Shown: piece by piece, positions 48,874 to 60,238 of the stretch
How positions within the stretch are numbered: position 1 is the first letter of the stretch
Layout of the letters: each line of letters starts with the position of its first letter
DNA from: Capitella teleta
Lineage: Eukaryota; Annelida; Polychaeta; Capitellidae
Direction of reading: 5' to 3'
NCBI GenBank assembly: GCA_000328365.1
Contig: KB310159.1
Span: 318,169 to 382,168 of the forward strand
DNA length: 64,000 bases
Position numbers and translations under genes: made by a program
Notes under the pieces: generated by a model
What the model saw: the letters and a program-made list of their open reading frames with translations, nothing else
Told to the model about the DNA's origin: nothing
Databases searched by the model: none

Positions 48874-51800
48874 CTGGACGGCTCAGGCAGATCGGGTGGG
48901 GCCCCTCGACGCACCGGAGGAAGGTGAGCAAATGAAACGGTTGAAAATGTTTATTCTCTGCTGATATTAACACTGGATGGGAAATTGAAGAATGCTGTTT
49001 ATACTGTAAACACTTATGACCTCTAAAGGGTAATTAAGAAATTATATAACTGTAAAACTATCAGTTAACTCACAACATTAACTTTCTTCAGTTAACACAA
49101 ACACTTATGTTTATGTTAATGAAAGTTAATGTTTATGTTAATGAAAGTTAATGTTTTGTGTTAACTGTGACATTGGTAGTTAATTGAGAAATTATGTAAG
49201 TACATAACTCATGGATATGTATGGGTATAAATACGAGGGCCTGCGTGGGTCTGCCTTCATTCAACATGCCTCTCGACAGGGACGATCAACCACCCGCGAT
49301 TCCCGGTTCCACTGGACCTAGTGCCGCGCCGCCTCCCCCGGCGGCTGGCTTAGCCTCAGCGCAATCGCTGCGCAAATGGGTTCCCCCGTGCTCCTCATTC
49401 AGTAAGGCAGGCCCTCCCTCTGAACGCCATGATGCCATATTCCGCAAAGTACGAGGGTGAGTCTTATTCATTTTCTCTTCCATTATTTAATTGTTAACCC
49501 AGTGGGAGACCTTGTGTTGAATTTCTCTATCTTCTTCAGCATCCTCAATAAACTCACTCCTGAGAAGTTTGATAAGCTGAGTCTGGAGCTGCTCAATGTG
49601 GGCATCAACTCTGAACTTGTGCTTCGTGGTGTTATCCTATTGGTGAATATTTCTTCCCCATTTTTCGTTCGCTCAACATCTCAACGCCTTTTTTTACTCT
49701 GATCGCAGATCTTTGAGAAGGCCCTTGACGAGGCCAAATACAGCTCACTCTACGCGCAACTATGCCAGAGGTTATGTGAAGACGCCCCCAACTTTGAACT
49801 GCCAACATCTACTATATCCGTAAGTGTACGATTACTCTATTTAGCTAATTTACCTGGTTTGTTTTTGCACAGACCTTTAAACGTTTGCTTCTAAACAAAT
49901 GTCAAGATGAGTTTGAGAACAGATCTCGCGCCACTGACTGTGAGTACCATTGGTCCGGATTAGCCTCCTACGATCTTTGTTTCGTTCAGTGTACGACCGA
50001 GATGGCGCTCTGTCTCCGGAAGAGGAAGAGCAATTGGGGATCGCACGGCGTAAAATGCTCGGCAATATCAAGTTCATTGGCGAGTTGGGGAAGCTCAACA
50101 TGCTGCATGAAGGCATCCTGCATCAGTGCATCAAGCAGCTACTGGCGAAGAAGAGACAGGTGCCGGTGGCAGATCAAGCGGAAGACCTCGAATGCCTCGC
50201 CCAGATAATGCGCACAGTCGGCAAACGTCTGGATCGAGACAAAGCTAAACTGTGGATGGAACAGTATTTTGAGCGCATCAAAATGCTGGCTGAACATCCG
50301 GATTTGCCGTCTAGAATCCGATTCATGCTCCAAGATGTCGTGGAACTGAGGAGAAATCAGGTTTGTGTTGTCTTTTAAATAAAGAAGTCGTTGCTGAAGT
50401 TGACGATTGCAGTGGAGGCCAAGGATGACCCAGAGAGAAGTGAGGCCGAAGACGATTCAGGAGGTGCACGCGGAAGCAGCTAAGGAGCACATGATGAACC
50501 CAGGAGCCAATCACCATCAGCAGATGGCTATGAACTACGGGGGATATGGCATGAACGTCATGCCAGGCATGGATCTCTTTGGGCCTCCGCATCGTTCTGT
50601 CATGAATGGTACACGCAGTAATGCAGGAGGAGGAGGCGGCATGTCTGACGTCTTTGGGGGACCAATGTCTCCGCCTTTCTTGGGTTAGTTGTTTGGTTTT
50701 TTGGGTTTCTTTTGTTATAGTTTCATTGATTACTCCAGGATCGAGCTCAGGGATTGGCACGGGGCCAGGAACGATCCCGATGGATAGCTTCAGCTCGACT
50801 TTCTTCACTGGGGGACCTGGTGGCGGCAACAACAACAAACGGCAACAGCAGAAGCAGGGCTTCTACCACGACGACAACGGCTCACCGAAACAGAACCAGT
50901 CGAACAACTCCAAGCAGAACGGCGGACAGGAAGGGTCACCAAGGTACGACAACCATCGCACTAGCAACGGCAGAGCCAGCCCCAACAACAACGGCCGTCC
51001 TCAGCGTTACAACGAACATTACGGCCAAAACAACAAGTACCAGAACAAGAGAGCAGGAGGGCAGGCAGGCGGCAGAGAGGCTCAGCAGCCAGCCTCCTCC
51101 TCACGCGAACTGCCGCCTAGATTCCAACGCAAACACCAAGAGCACCAGAGCAACGGATCGTTCTCTCCTCCGTTCTCTGAGAGCCCTCGACACGGCTCTC
51201 CTTCCGGCATGTCTCCTCAGAGGTCAGGAGAGGCCCCACTCGGAGCTGACCTCAACTCTGCTGGTGGCGAGATCAGCCTGAGACCTGCGCGCAATTTCCA
51301 ACCTTTGCTGAAGCCCAACACTCCTGGGTATTTACCGAGATCATCCCAAGCGCCTCCCCAGCAACAGCAGCACTATCAAGTGAGTGGCAATCTCTTTATT
51401 TAAGTGCTTTTGTTTATTGTTTGTTCTGTTCGATAAGTCTTTGCGCCCGCGTATCATGGGACCCCCCGGGGGTGACGCAAGCCTAGACCCCCCGAGCCTA
51501 CTGACCCCGAAGCAGCCACAAGTGACCATTAGAGCACAGGACAAACCCAAGGAAAAGAAAGAGAAGGAGAAGAACAGCACTGAGCAGCTGAAGGAGGCCA
51601 CCGAGAAGGTGCTCAAGAACTTCCTCACCGGCACCAACTCCGATGAAGCTGTGCAGGCCATGCGTGAACTGAAGCCCCCGAAGCGCTTCATGCCGCAGTT
51701 GGTGTCTCACCTGCTCACGCTCAGCCTGGAGTACGAAGACGGAGACCGTGACAGTGTTTGTCAACTGCTGTCTGCGCTGCATAAGGAGGGCATCGTGTCA

Positions 51801-52901
51801 TCCGAGGTCTTCATGAATGGCTTCAACAAGATCATTGATGACATGACTCGACTCGAGTCAACCGTGCCCCTAGTGCGGTCCTTTATGGCTCAGTTCGGAG
51901 CTCAAGCCGTTCGGCTTGGGGTTATCACGCTGCTGGATTTGTCTGAGCCAATGGACCACGGAAAACACCACCCGCTGTTCCTGCTCTGTCTGCAGCAATT
52001 GCATAAAATCTCTAATGATGAGAAGTGGTTGGTTGCGCAGTTCACTGACAGCAAAATTGATCTGATGGCCATGCTGCCTGGTGAGTGGTCAATGATCGTT
52101 GAGGGTCATTCTCTTTAATTCTCCCCCTTTTTTTTATTCAGAGACTGATCGCACAAAAGAGCGCATGGTCAGCATTCTAGAGGACCGTGGTCTTGCATTC
52201 ATGTTCCCTCTCATGCGGGTGCAATCGGACATTCAGCGCCAAATCCAGACTGACCCCTCCCCTCAGACGCTCTATAAATGGGTCAAGGACAACGTGGACG
52301 CCAATCTCCAGACGACCAAAGGCTTCATTGACATCCTGGCCAAAAGGTATTCGTTCTCATCTCAAAGCAGCATATGTTAAAACTGAAATCTCTAGTATTC
52401 TGAAGCACATCCTTCAAGAGACGACCTGCCCAAGTGGAGCCGACCTGACTAATGGACCGGACAAGGCGGCTATTGACCTTGAGAAGGACATGGTCGGTCG
52501 GTACAAGCCGATGCTGCTGCACTTCTGGGCTGACCGCCAGGGCCTGCAGCTGACCGCGCTGTACTCCCTTCAGGAGCTAGCCCACTCACTTGGCTTTCCT
52601 AAGGGCATGCTGCTTCGCATGTTCATGCACCTGTATGACCAAGAAGTGATTGACGAGGAGGCGTTCCTCAAATGGAAAGAGGACATTAATGATGAGGTAC
52701 CTGGCAAAGGCAAAGCCCTATTCCAGGTTGGTTTATTTTATATATTTTCGTTTTTTATTCTCGGTAACTTTGCGTACCAGCACATGCTCTATATGTATAT
52801 ATATATAAATATTTTTTTTTTTTTTTTTTTCCTAGGTGAACCAATGGCTGATGTGGTTGGAGCAGGCAGAGGAAGAAGACAGTGAAGACGATGAAGATTA
52901 G
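48874..52901 (+). CDS. EIF4G2: DAP5 / eIF4G2 translation factor, 12 coding exons, ~1011 aa
   Basis: DAP5 (p97/NAT1) supports cap-independent and eIF3d-linked translation, lacking the eIF4E- and PABP-binding parts of eIF4G. Exons: 48874-48923 (start uncertain), 49280-49456, 49540-49642, 49709-49819, 49873-49939, 49990-50360, 50413-50683, 50739-51379, 51438-52080, 52142-52346, 52396-52726, 52836-52901; phases agree. The MIF4G domain spans about 68-300 (ERHDAIFRKVRGILNKLTPE, KMLGNIKFIGELGKLNML). SGIGTGPGTIP opens a long Asn/Gln/Arg-rich linker, with EISLRPARNF as in the human protein. MA3 is at about 640-760. W2 is at about 850-1005 (FPKGMLLRMFMHLYDQEVID, GKGKALFQVNQWLMWLE), ending in an acidic EEEDSEDDED tail. 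Human DAP5 has 907 aa; the linker accounts for the extra length. No in-frame ATG exists in the spliced 5' exons. CTG at 48874 (A at -3, G at +4) is the best candidate; the alternative is ATG 49266 from an internal promoter. Confidence 0.9.
49029..49202 (+). repeat. Interleaved inverted repeats in the first DAP5 intron
   Basis: CATTAACTTTC at 49076-49086 has two reverse-complement partners, at 49121-49131 and 49143-49153. AGTTAACACAAA at 49090-49101 pairs with 49155-49166. A further direct repeat (AGAAATTATRTAA) flanks the block at about 49036 and 49187. The order A-B-A'-A'-B' means the pairings are interleaved, not nested. Confidence 0.7.
49226..49233 (+). promoter_or_regulatory. TATA-box-like TATAAATA 40 bp before an in-frame ATG
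   Basis: TATAAATA lies about 40 bp upstream of ATG 49266, which is in frame with the DAP5 MIF4G exon. If used as a promoter, initiation 25-30 bp downstream would leave a 5' UTR of about ten bases. It may equally be a chance match inside an AT-rich intron. Confidence 0.35.
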
Positions 52902-53241
52902 AGCCACAGAAAATCTCCTGCTTTTTCTCAATATTTTTTTTCCTTTTTTTTTTTTTTCCCCCCTCCCCCATTTTATTGTAATTCCTCTTGGAGATGAGGA
53001 AGACGATTAATTTATGGTGTTTAGTTTACTTTTGAATGTCGTTCGCATGCATCATTGTATCTTTAGTTGTTTTAAGAAATTTTTGTCCATCGTATCATGA
53101 ATCCCAACTCAAAAACGGGATGTTTAATAGGTGTGGGGAGGAGTTAATTTGTATCATGTTTTGGTGACTGGGTTTGTAACATCCAATACGTATGTCAGTA
53201 TTTTATATGTATCTTTATGTCTTTATCTACTGCGTGAGTGT

Positions 53242-53247
53242 AATAAA
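53242..53247 (+). terminator. Poly(A) signal AATAAA of DAP5 gene
   Basis: Canonical hexamer 341 bp past the TAG stop, followed by T-rich sequence. Confidence 0.55.
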
Positions 53248-53502
53248 CATTTGTTATTTCAACTTAATTTTCCTTCTTCACTTGCTCTTTCCTGTTTGGC
53301 TGCTGTCATTTGCAGCCATTATTATCAAGTCTTCTATTATTATTTTGGACTATTAAGTACTATTCCAGCTCTGATAGTCATTTATGTAGATTTCTAGAAT
53401 GAAGGAATGAATTATTGCTGTTATTCTTGAGTCTCTGATACTAAGATGAGCTGGTTTGAGATAATGGCTAAATGTATAACTGTTACCTTGTATTGAAGTG
53501 GA

Positions 53503-53563
53503 CTGGCGCCCGTATCACCCGAATGGGTTGGGTGGAGCCGTAAAACCCCATCACTCACTCACT
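53503..53563 (+). mobile_element. Miniature SINE-like retroposon, copy B (~61 bp)
   Basis: Same element as 14647-14703: CTGGCGCCCGTATCAC at the start, GGGTGGAGCCGTAAAACCCC in the middle, (CACT)n at the end. It is flanked by a perfect duplication TGTATTGAAGTGGA (left copy 53489-53502, right copy from 53563), unrelated to the duplication at copy A. It sits between the convergent DAP5 and CNBD2-like genes. Confidence 0.8.
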
Positions 53564-53718
53564 GTATTGAAGTGGAATAGTTGAGTTATAGCTGTAGATG
53601 GCTTCTCACTATCCCCGGCTGTAACTAAGGGAGTCTTCAGGGCTCTAAGGCATCCGGTTTGTGTAAGCGCGTAAGGCACCTAGCCTACCACCAGGAGGCT
53701 ACTTGGTAACATATTCGA

Positions 53719-53724
53719 TTTATT
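53719..53724 (-). terminator. Poly(A) signal of CNBD2-like gene
   Basis: AATAAA on the minus strand 156 bp past the stop; convergent with the DAP5 signal about 475 bp away. Confidence 0.5.
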
Positions 53725-53879
53725 GAACAGTACAAATATAACTGTGTATATACATGTAATTAGTAATCACATCTATAAGAACATGCCAGTGTGTGCATAA
53801 TATATTGAGTGAGTTAATCCACTGCATACAGACATCACACGTTCATGAGGTAGATTTTCACGTGCATTTTGGAATGGAA

Positions 53880-56800
53880 TCATCTGCGCCCTTGGTGCTT
53901 GTGATGAGCGGAGGCGATCGTGTTCTCCCTAATGTCTAGCTTCACATCTTGCCAGGCCACCTCAGATAGATACATCCGTAGAAGTTGCTTCGGTTCGGGA
54001 ACCCTATAAAAGACGTTCAGGGCATTGAATGGAATGGAGGATGTTTCTACTGTATGGGCATGAATGATTTCCGCACGAAATCCAGCACTTGATTCTTCTG
54101 ACCAATCTTCTGGATGAGACGAGCGGAGAATCGGAGCAATTTGACGCCCGTACTGAACATCTGAAGATGTTGGACGTTGTCCCTCTCACGTGGGCACAGA
54201 ATTCGCAGGTCCTGCAAAGGAAATGTTTTTACGTTCAATAAAGGCCTACATTGATTGCATCGCACTGGATATACTTCTTGTTTTATTTGTGACATAATGC
54301 ATAAATAAAATACGCATACATTAAACTATAATTCTGTATAAGTACACTAGCTGTACCTAGTATGCAGTTTATAGTCAACTGTTAAAGCTCACATTGCATT
54401 CTCCTGGACACAGAAGCCCAACCACAATGGTTCCATCACGAATTTTCTCTTGGCAACGCCTGTTGATGACGTATTGATGGCGTTGGTCATCTCTGGGTGT
54501 GCACCAGGATCTTCGTCTTATCGGAGCTTCATTGATCTCCGGCATGCCGACCAGAGAGCCCCCTGTGATTAGTGGCGACGGTAAGTTCTTCGGGATATGA
54601 TTCCGAGGGATTTGCATGTTGTATAGAATTTGAACGGTTCCCTGAAAATATTACGATTCTGACGCGGAAGGAACAGCTATGTAGTTCACCTCAAGAACAA
54701 AGTAAACATAGGTCGCTTCAGCCCAATCTTGTTCAATGATCTTGCCGTACGGTACGTGGATGATGAAACTCTGGAAACAAAGATCCCTGAGAGACAATTC
54801 ATCCCACGCGGAGTACAAAGCGTAACTCCTCGCTGAAATGTATTTCTGTTCCATCTCGGCTGCAAATACGTCATAGCAAATGTCCATGAAGTCCTCTTTG
54901 TCAATTTGGAAGAGTTCAGTTATATCATCGCAATAAACCGAAGCAGTTCTCACTCCGGATTCGCTGAGGAGGGCCAGTTCCTGGAATTGCAATGTTTCTT
55001 TTTCTCTCCTAATATATTTAATTGCTCATTTACCCCAAACGTTGCTCCTGATTCATAATGAAGAGTTTCAACTGTATGGGCAACACCAGTGAGCTCATCA
55101 ATGACGTCAACCTGTACTTTGACTCGGCCTGAGATGATGACGTAGAACTGGGTTCCCGGGTGGCCCTGCCGAAGCACCACTCGTCCTTTGGCACAGCTGA
55201 GACCATGTAGCGTTGATGAAAAGTTTCCTCAATAATCTGATTACTAGGTCACGTACCTGAGGTACCAAGCTGCTCTTCCAAACATTCTCTTCTGCTCCGT
55301 GCTGAACTTGTCCTTGAAATTTGGCAGGAAATTGAAGACATTCTGGATCAGAGTGACTTCGGCCTGTGTCCTTGTTTTGGGTGCTTTCGCTGCTGCGATC
55401 CTTGCTGCAAGCGACAATTTATGCTGCAAGCGACAATTAATTTAAATCACACCAGAAACGAGATACAGCATAGCCAACCGAGTTTTCCTTGCAGAAGTTC
55501 CACTTGTCAAAGAAAAGGTGGCAGCCTTCCTTTTCTCCTTTGTTGTTGACTCTGTTCTGAATGAAGAATGCACTGATGGTGTGAACCTCCGAGGACGACG
55601 ACGACGAACTGGACGAGTCTCCACTCGGACGCTTCACTTTGATGGACACCGCACAGACGACCTTCACGGCGTGGAATATTGACTTTAGCCGTCGACGAAT
55701 CTGATGGATATTACGTCACGTTTGAGTGGGCAGGTCTTGCCCGAATGAGGCAGTGCCAAACACAATAAGCATGACCTGTACACAGATTATGTGACGTACG
55801 TGTAATGGACTAATGTACCTGATGTGTCATAAATACGTGGATAGTGCGCGTGGATAGCCTATTATAGCGATGCCGGGGTCGGCATTTCGTCAAAATGTGG
55901 CAAACTCCTGATTTACGCGCTCAATGTTAGACTATAAATCACTTACGGATGGTGAAAGTTTTATTGAAATCAATGCAGCCAAAGTAGGCCTAACAATCCC
56001 GTAAACAAGTTTTCCGCAATCCTTTTTTTTTTTTTTTTTTTTTTTTTCGTGTTCACTTTTTTATTTTCGATAGAATTTCATTTGATTTTCGTCACAGCAA
56101 AGCCAATACACACGTAGTCTACTCCATCAAAATCAGCGATCACCGGAAATAAGGCTCTGGCAGTGCTATCGGTAGAAGTGCGCTTAAGCAGAAACTAGTA
56201 GTACAGGAAAATAATAAAGCTAGGTGTGGTCTTGTGAATAGTTGCGCTATCTAACCTCCAAATTTCACGTCTCTAATACAGCGCGTTGTATGTTAGACCG
56301 AGAACTTTTCGAACAACCCTCATATATATAAGTATATTATAGGAATAATGGGTAGGCCTAGTGTCCGATGCTAAATTAATGCCTAAAATCCGTCCTTTAA
56401 ATATTAGCTAAAAATAGTTTAAAATACACGCACAACGTTAGCCATGGACTCAGCCTCCAATTTGCAGTATTCATTAGTTAGCTAAATCCTTACTTCAAAA
56501 TTCCGATCACGGTTGGTATAATTGATGTTCGCTGAAGCTGTCAGTCAGCGCCGAAGGTGAATCAATGTCTGCTCTGTTGGTAATTTCCCCTCCAGAACAC
56601 AATTTCAACAACAACAACCATTTCAGGATCGATCGGCCTCTTGTCAGCCAATCCCCCTTCGTCGTGTCACTAATTATAGCACAGTTTGTAATACATGTAT
56701 ATGTCATAATTATCTGGTATACACCTACATAACATTAACTAAATGTAGTTAAAATCATACCTCAGAAGTCGAAACCATGTGTCGATGTGCTATATGCATG

Positions 56801-57353
56801 TACTGCATGGATTACATTTTTTTCATCGCCTAAAATTTCACCCTGCAGACCGCAGGTATACAGTTCTGTATTTAATCATTGAAGCCCACTAAATATTTCC
56901 CCGCCTTACCTTGAGTCTCCTTTCATTCAATGTATCAATTTGTCTAATTTTCTTAACACCGTCAAAATGCGATGCAGCTTCGATAACAACGTCGTCCATC
57001 TTCGAATGTCCGGCTGTCTTTTCCTCACTTTTATTCCTCTTTGCCTCATCTTCCAATTCCACTTTTGGAAGAACGACTTCCAAGATCTTTCTTTCTGGCA
57101 CAGAAGCCTTTCTCCGAGTGGAATTTTCTTCGCTTTCCCAGCGAGCAATACACGTCTGGGCTTCTTTCCACGAACACATCAACCCGGCAGACTCATGACT
57201 GGTTGGAATGTTTTCAAGAGTAACTCCACGCGAGAATCTCGGCCGGTTTGATCCGGTTCCGGTAGTCGTTCCAGAGAAATTGGTGAGACGCCATGGCGGT
57301 GCCTTATTTGTCCTTTCCCATCGACGCGCTAGTCGTTTTTGCTCCCCTGTCAT
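53880..57353 (-). CDS. CNBD2: CNBD2-like cyclic-nucleotide-binding protein, 8 exons, 606 aa
   Basis: Exons (minus): 56910-57353, 55479-55700, 55257-55423, 55034-55196, 54690-54980, 54393-54641, 54051-54211, 53880-54003; all GT-AG with matching phases. Residues 149-222 contain RRRLKSIFHAVKVV and a Ser-rich stretch. Then KTRTQAEVTLIQNVFNFLP precedes the first cNMP domain, about 280-365: RVVLRQGHPGTQFYVIISG and the phosphate-binding cassette FGELALLSESGVRTASV (331-347). The cassette has both the Glu and the Arg needed to bind cAMP or cGMP. A second, degenerate domain starts near 400 (YGKIIEQDWAEATYVYFVLE). The C terminus has VPEPKQLLRMYLSEVAWQDV. The length matches human CNBD2 (576 aa), a testis cAMP-binding protein. 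Exon 1 (148 residues, charged, no domain) is joined by phase and a strong GTAAGG donor, but is the least certain exon. The stop at 54047 is bypassed by the last intron. Confidence 0.82.
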
Positions 57354-58975
57354 GTTTAACTTTCCGGAGAGAGAGAGAAAAAAAAAAATCGCCAGGTGCG
57401 GGCGGTTTTATTCTGGCGCCATGTCTCTTGTTTTCAACGATGCGCTAAATCAATGCCGATCTGCTTTGCGCGGGAAAAGAAGCTTCTGTGCGCATGCGCC
57501 AGATCGAGTTGTTGGCCTTTCATGGCTGGAAAGTCCAAAAGGGTCGTTGACTGGTCGCTGATCCTATCTCATTTCAGAGCTATGTTTAGAGGAGGAATTA
57601 CTGGGGATCAATCTTTTCTAATCAAGTGGACAATGCCGAATTGCATCTTGTTTTCTGAATGAATTAACTGATAGTCATACATGGCGGCGTGTTTGCATGA
57701 ATGAATTATGGAATTAAGTATTACCATAATATTCCTATATAAGATATAACACCATTCCCCCAATCATACATGTACATATGATTATAGGTACGTGTACACG
57801 CACATATCATAAGTGTGTTATGTTTAAAAAAAAAAACAAAAAAAAAACAAAAAAAAAACAACATTGCCGATGGAATTGATTGATTAATAATAAAAACGCT
57901 TTTAAATCCATTGTATTATATCCTGTGCTTTTAGTTTTGCATAACCGCCTGTTATAATATCTACAATACTCTCTTACTGAAATCTACATTCCATGTGCAA
58001 TTTCCATGGTAGGAGGGAATACTAGTACGTATACAATCGTACCTCAATACACATCGGTTGTTTCATCTGAATCCTCTCAATGATAATCGACGCAAAGACA
58101 CCTGCACATTCCCTGATTCTACCTTGCATCTTTCCGCGATCGAAGACCATCGATTCCCACTAAATAGACACAATGGACGCAACAGAGCTGTCGTGAGTGA
58201 ATGAAGTTGAATATGAATTCGTAATTACGTTGTTATTGTGCGTGCTTGACGGAGACAGCGTCTAACAACCACGGTTTATTTGCATAATTCAGACAGATCA
58301 CATGATACAATTGCACGCCATGCAGCCATGCAACCCTCATTAATTTTCGTCATGTATAATATTATGTAGAGTTTTCTGTATTTTTACTACCGGTGGTTGA
58401 CATACGGGAGTAGTACTATTGCTCGTTTCGCTTGCGTTGCACCTTATACAATACACGGTTGACATTTAATATGGAATATTTTTTTCTGCTAAGAGAACTT
58501 CCATGTTCAAGTGATTGCATCTTCATCACCTCCGGGAAGATTTTGATGCCGTTTGAGTATTTCGATAGCTCATCCAAATAAGAAAATGGGGATGGGGGTA
58601 TCTATACAGCTCTCTTGGTGGCTAAATACCCACTATTTAACATGCCAAAACCATGGGTTATGCAATTCTGAATAAAACTGTTTCATGCTTTTTTATTTTA
58701 GCTCGGTCAGTGGGCGAGGATGTGAATGGAAAATATTCAAGTCTGCACATACATGCATGCCCATGTTTGACAAATGTAGATGTAGTTATTGTGTACATTC
58801 CATATTGTAAAATTGATGTCACAACAAGAAGACGTACATGCAATGATGTAAACACCTTTGACGTCAAAGGAAGCCTGCACCCGTACTCTTTATGGCTGGT
58901 TGCACATGTTGGCGCTCCAAGCCTCAACATCAAGCATCTGATCATCGGTGAATGTTTTAAACACATGTTAGCATA
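57354..58975. other. Non-coding stretch upstream of the CNBD2-like gene
   Basis: No gene is recognised. The part 57354-57700 is GC-richer and includes two CATGGCGG/GGCGCCATG-type spots (about 57415 and 57679), compatible with promoter sites. An (A7C)n-like tract lies at about 57823-57861. Confidence 0.4.
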
Positions 58976-59485
58976 TACAGACTGGTCTATATTGTTGTTC
59001 CGAATAATGATGAAATTCCCTATGGGATTTACCAGTGGTTGCTAGAGGGGTTTTGGTCGCCAGACCTCACACCATTGCATTTTTTCTTGTGGAGCCACGT
59101 GAAAAATGTTGTCTTTGCAAGGAGTCCACGAACCCTTGAAGATCTTAGAGACTTCACAACCTAAGCGTTCTCTGAGATCCATCAGAAGAAGGAACTCTGC
59201 GACAGTGTTGATATGAAACTCCAACTTTGCTCAATGTCAACGGGAGTCACTTCGAGCACCTTTTGTAATGATTCAGATGTTAACTCGTACATTGTTATCT
59301 TTTCTGATACCGTTGTTAGATATTCATTACAGTTATGTGCAATAAATAGCATGATTTTACATTGCCACAATCATGTCAGTCACTCCAGAGCCCCTTAGCA
59401 ACCACGCCGTAGCAACGTCTCGCAATGGTAAAATCACATAGGGAACTTCATCATTATTCGGAAAAACAATATGGACCAGTCTGTA
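58976..59485 (+). mobile_element. Mariner deletion derivative with transposase C-terminal remnant
   Basis: The ends form a terminal inverted repeat of about 58 bp (TACAGACTGGTC ... GACCAGTCTGTA) with TA on both sides. Inside, the plus strand from 59054 reads WSPDLTPLHFFLWSHVKNVV then FARSPRTLEDLRDF. This is the block around the third catalytic Asp of mariner transposases (usually SPDLTPLDFFLWG). A TAA follows and the frame continues as AFSEIHQKKELCDSVDMKLQ. The N-terminal DNA-binding part and the first two catalytic residues are deleted, so the element can only move in trans. Total length is 510 bp. Confidence 0.9.
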
Positions 59486-59536
59486 TTCTTAACGTCACAA
59501 CACACACGTGTTTAGAACATACACGATCCACGGTCC

Positions 59537-60238
59537 TTAAAGGGGTAGGGAACTGAATTTTAAATGATGTTCTATTGACTCATAGCACTAATTGATAGCA
59601 TTCCGTGCCAAAAACACCATGCCTGGATGCAAGCGTAAGGAAATAATGCATTTCGAATATCGGGGTTAGCATTGGGCCTATGGGAGAATGGCTTCCATTA
59701 CGAAGTATAGGAGGCAAACGTCAGCTGAAGGCTTGCCGTGATTGGTCCCGTTCCCCTCGTGAAGCTATCGATTTCAGTCAATCAGAGCAAATCATCTTCG
59801 CCATAAAAGGACATCTTTGTTGTTTACGAAACGAAAGCGCATGCGTGGTGCACTCTGGCTGACCTTTTTACTGTTTCAGGATGAGAAACATGGTAGGTGT
59901 CCTAGAAAATCGCTTGTTAAAATAAGAAAAATAGCGAAAAAAAAACAAAACTTTTTGCGCCTGACTGGTGGCAAAATGATTATTCTATCTATTTCCGAAA
60001 AGAAAATAAAAAAATTTCCAGGGGTTTAGTCGCAGGACACGCTGATATGACAAGGCCCATTGTAAAAGTTGGGGAACTCGGTGTTTATCACAGCGACTGA
60101 CGTCACGCCTAATTAGCAATATATCTCCGCGAAATCGTTAGCGATGATATTCCTTGTGTGGGCCAGGCAAAGGAATCATTTTTGGTGCATCAAATAACGA
60201 CTCAAAGTCCATTTTTAACCAGTTCTCCCTCCCTTTAA
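59537..60238. mobile_element. TTAA-flanked non-autonomous DNA transposon, copy B
   Basis: Same family as 31284-31995 but in the opposite orientation. TTAA lies at 59537-59540 and 60235-60238, with ends AGGGGTAGGGAACTGAA and, read backwards from the right, AGGGAGGGAGAACTGG. The two copies appear about 90 percent identical or better by eye, with scattered short indels. No transposase is present. Confidence 0.88.

Noticed and set aside
49221-49265. ATG at 49221 as DAP5 start
   Set aside because: It precedes the TATA-like box and lies within the intron of the spliced form; neither model would include it in the mRNA as a start.
54047-54295. Stop codon at 54047 as the end of the CNBD2-like protein
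   Set aside because: A GTAGAA donor just before it joins in phase to an exon at 53880-54003 with a family-like C terminus, so the stop is likely intronic.
57208-57561. Plus-strand frame of 117 codons at the CNBD2-like 5' end
   Set aside because: Overlaps the first exon antisense, no domain and no splice context.
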